In this document: positions 19,238 through 19,465 of the stretch, piece after piece
Numbering within the stretch: position 1 is the first letter of the stretch
Layout: each line of letters opens with the position of its first letter
NCBI GenBank assembly: GCA_022795575.1
Contig: JAAWGY010000014.1
Location: 1-19,465, forward strand
DNA from: Angelakisella sp.
GTDB taxonomy: Bacteria; Bacillota; Clostridia; Oscillospirales; Ruminococcaceae
Reading direction: 5' to 3'
DNA: 19,465 bases
Program-made: the position numbers and the translations under genes
The notes under the pieces: generated by a model
Told to the model about the DNA's origin: nothing
What the model saw: only the letters and a program-made list of their open reading frames with translations
Databases searched by the model: none

Positions 19238-19465
19238 TAGTAAGCCTTCCTTTTTGCGTCTTCTTCGATACCATTCAGGCGGTCTATAACCATCTCAACG
19301 ATGTCATTGGCGCTTGCGCTCAAAGCGGACACGGTTTCCTGTGTGGCGTTCCCTTCGATATGGATTGTCAACTGGATCGTGGGGGAAGAGCTGTTCCCCC
19401 CGGCCGCAAAGTCGCCTATAGCAGAAACAGCAGGCGCGGCATCGGCCTGGAGGGCGGCCGTCTTG
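19237..19465 (-). CDS. Tail tape measure protein, C-terminal fragment (runs off the window)
   Basis: The frame is open from the right edge to TAA at 19237-19239, giving 75 residues of C-terminus. It contains a low-complexity Ala/Gly/Ser part (DFAAGGNSSSPTIQLTIHIE), then GNATQETVSALSASANDIVE, and ends DRLNGIEEDAKRKAY. The '-IxxxxHxEGNA...' strand and the final EEDxxRxAY are features I recognise from tape-measure C-termini of clostridial P2-like prophages. Position immediately before gpX agrees. The start and the bulk of the gene lie outside the window. Confidence 0.85.
   Translation of the reverse strand, partial: KTAALQADAAPAVSAIGDFAAGGNSSSPTIQLTIHIEGNATQETVSALSASANDIVEMVIDRLNGIEEDAKRKAY

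Larger units (their letters stand above)
3751..19465 (-). mobile_element. P2-like (contractile-tail) prophage, left end only, carrying a DGR
   Basis: From the right edge leftwards the minus strand reads tape measure, X, D, V, U, W, J, I, tail-fibre-like proteins, DGR target and RT, then lysis genes, then accessory genes. This is the late half of a temperate myovirus-type genome. The lysis/accessory end abuts rpsI, which fits an att site there. Integrase, repressor, replication, terminase and capsid genes are not visible and would lie to the right. The left boundary is approximate. Confidence 0.85.

Noticed and set aside
9601..19465. Alternative genetic code (TGA reassigned throughout the phage)
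   Set aside because: TGA ends several genes at sensible places (RT itself at 9601, gpD at 16934) and no other phage gene in the window has an internal TGA.
1..19465. CRISPR array or insertion sequence
   Set aside because: No regularly spaced identical repeats with unique spacers and no transposase-like protein were seen on either strand.

Overview
The window looks like part of the chromosome of a motile, moderately GC-rich member of the Bacillota, class Clostridia, probably Oscillospiraceae (Flavonifractor-like). The evidence is textual recognition only: the L13/S9 operon with its leader, a CheV protein, a tRNA-Gly, strong AGGAGG ribosome-binding sites, sigma-A promoters, and a tail module of the type found in clostridial myovirus-like prophages. 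No database search was possible.

Layout. (1) 1-615 holds no convincing gene: three imperfect ~55-bp direct repeats and a stem-loop. (2) 616-3750 is host core: cheV (-), a small unrecognised protein (-), tRNA-Gly(CCC), a structured intergenic stretch with a terminator, then promoter, L13 leader, rplM, rpsI and terminator. (3) 3751-4098 is gene-free, carries a run of four 11-bp direct repeats, and is the likely host/prophage junction downstream of rpsI. (4) 4099-6984 is an accessory (moron-like) block: a small XRE-type regulator facing, across two mirror-image promoters, an operon of four small proteins, then two further unknown genes. (5) 7172-9512 is the phage lysis end (LLH holin, amidase endolysin, three small proteins, two of them membrane proteins). 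(6) 9601-12314 is a diversity-generating retroelement (DGR): reverse transcriptase, template-repeat-like copy, and a target gene with a formylglycine-generating-enzyme/C-type-lectin-like variable domain. (7) 12330-19465 is the tail/baseplate module in P2-like style, all on the minus strand: tape measure (C-terminus only), X, D, V, U, W, J, I with a long repeat-bearing C-terminal extension, and three small tail proteins leading into the DGR target. A HicAB toxin-antitoxin pair sits on the opposite strand between X and D.

How it works together. The minus-strand genes read as a late operon: tail shaft, then baseplate, then adhesion proteins whose last member is the DGR target (presumed receptor-binding tip), then RT, then lysis. 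Integrase, repressor, capsid and terminase genes would lie beyond the right edge.

Most notable points. The DGR reverse transcriptase is otherwise full length but has one in-frame TGA at the position where Bordetella phage Brt has Cys in its 'YAC' motif. The TR-like and VR copies differ at many non-adenine positions and by one codon, which is not what an active DGR leaves. The DGR therefore looks stalled, recoded, or is operating from another template. The alternating 38/33-residue repeats in tail protein I and the HicAB pair antisense to the late operon are also worth attention.
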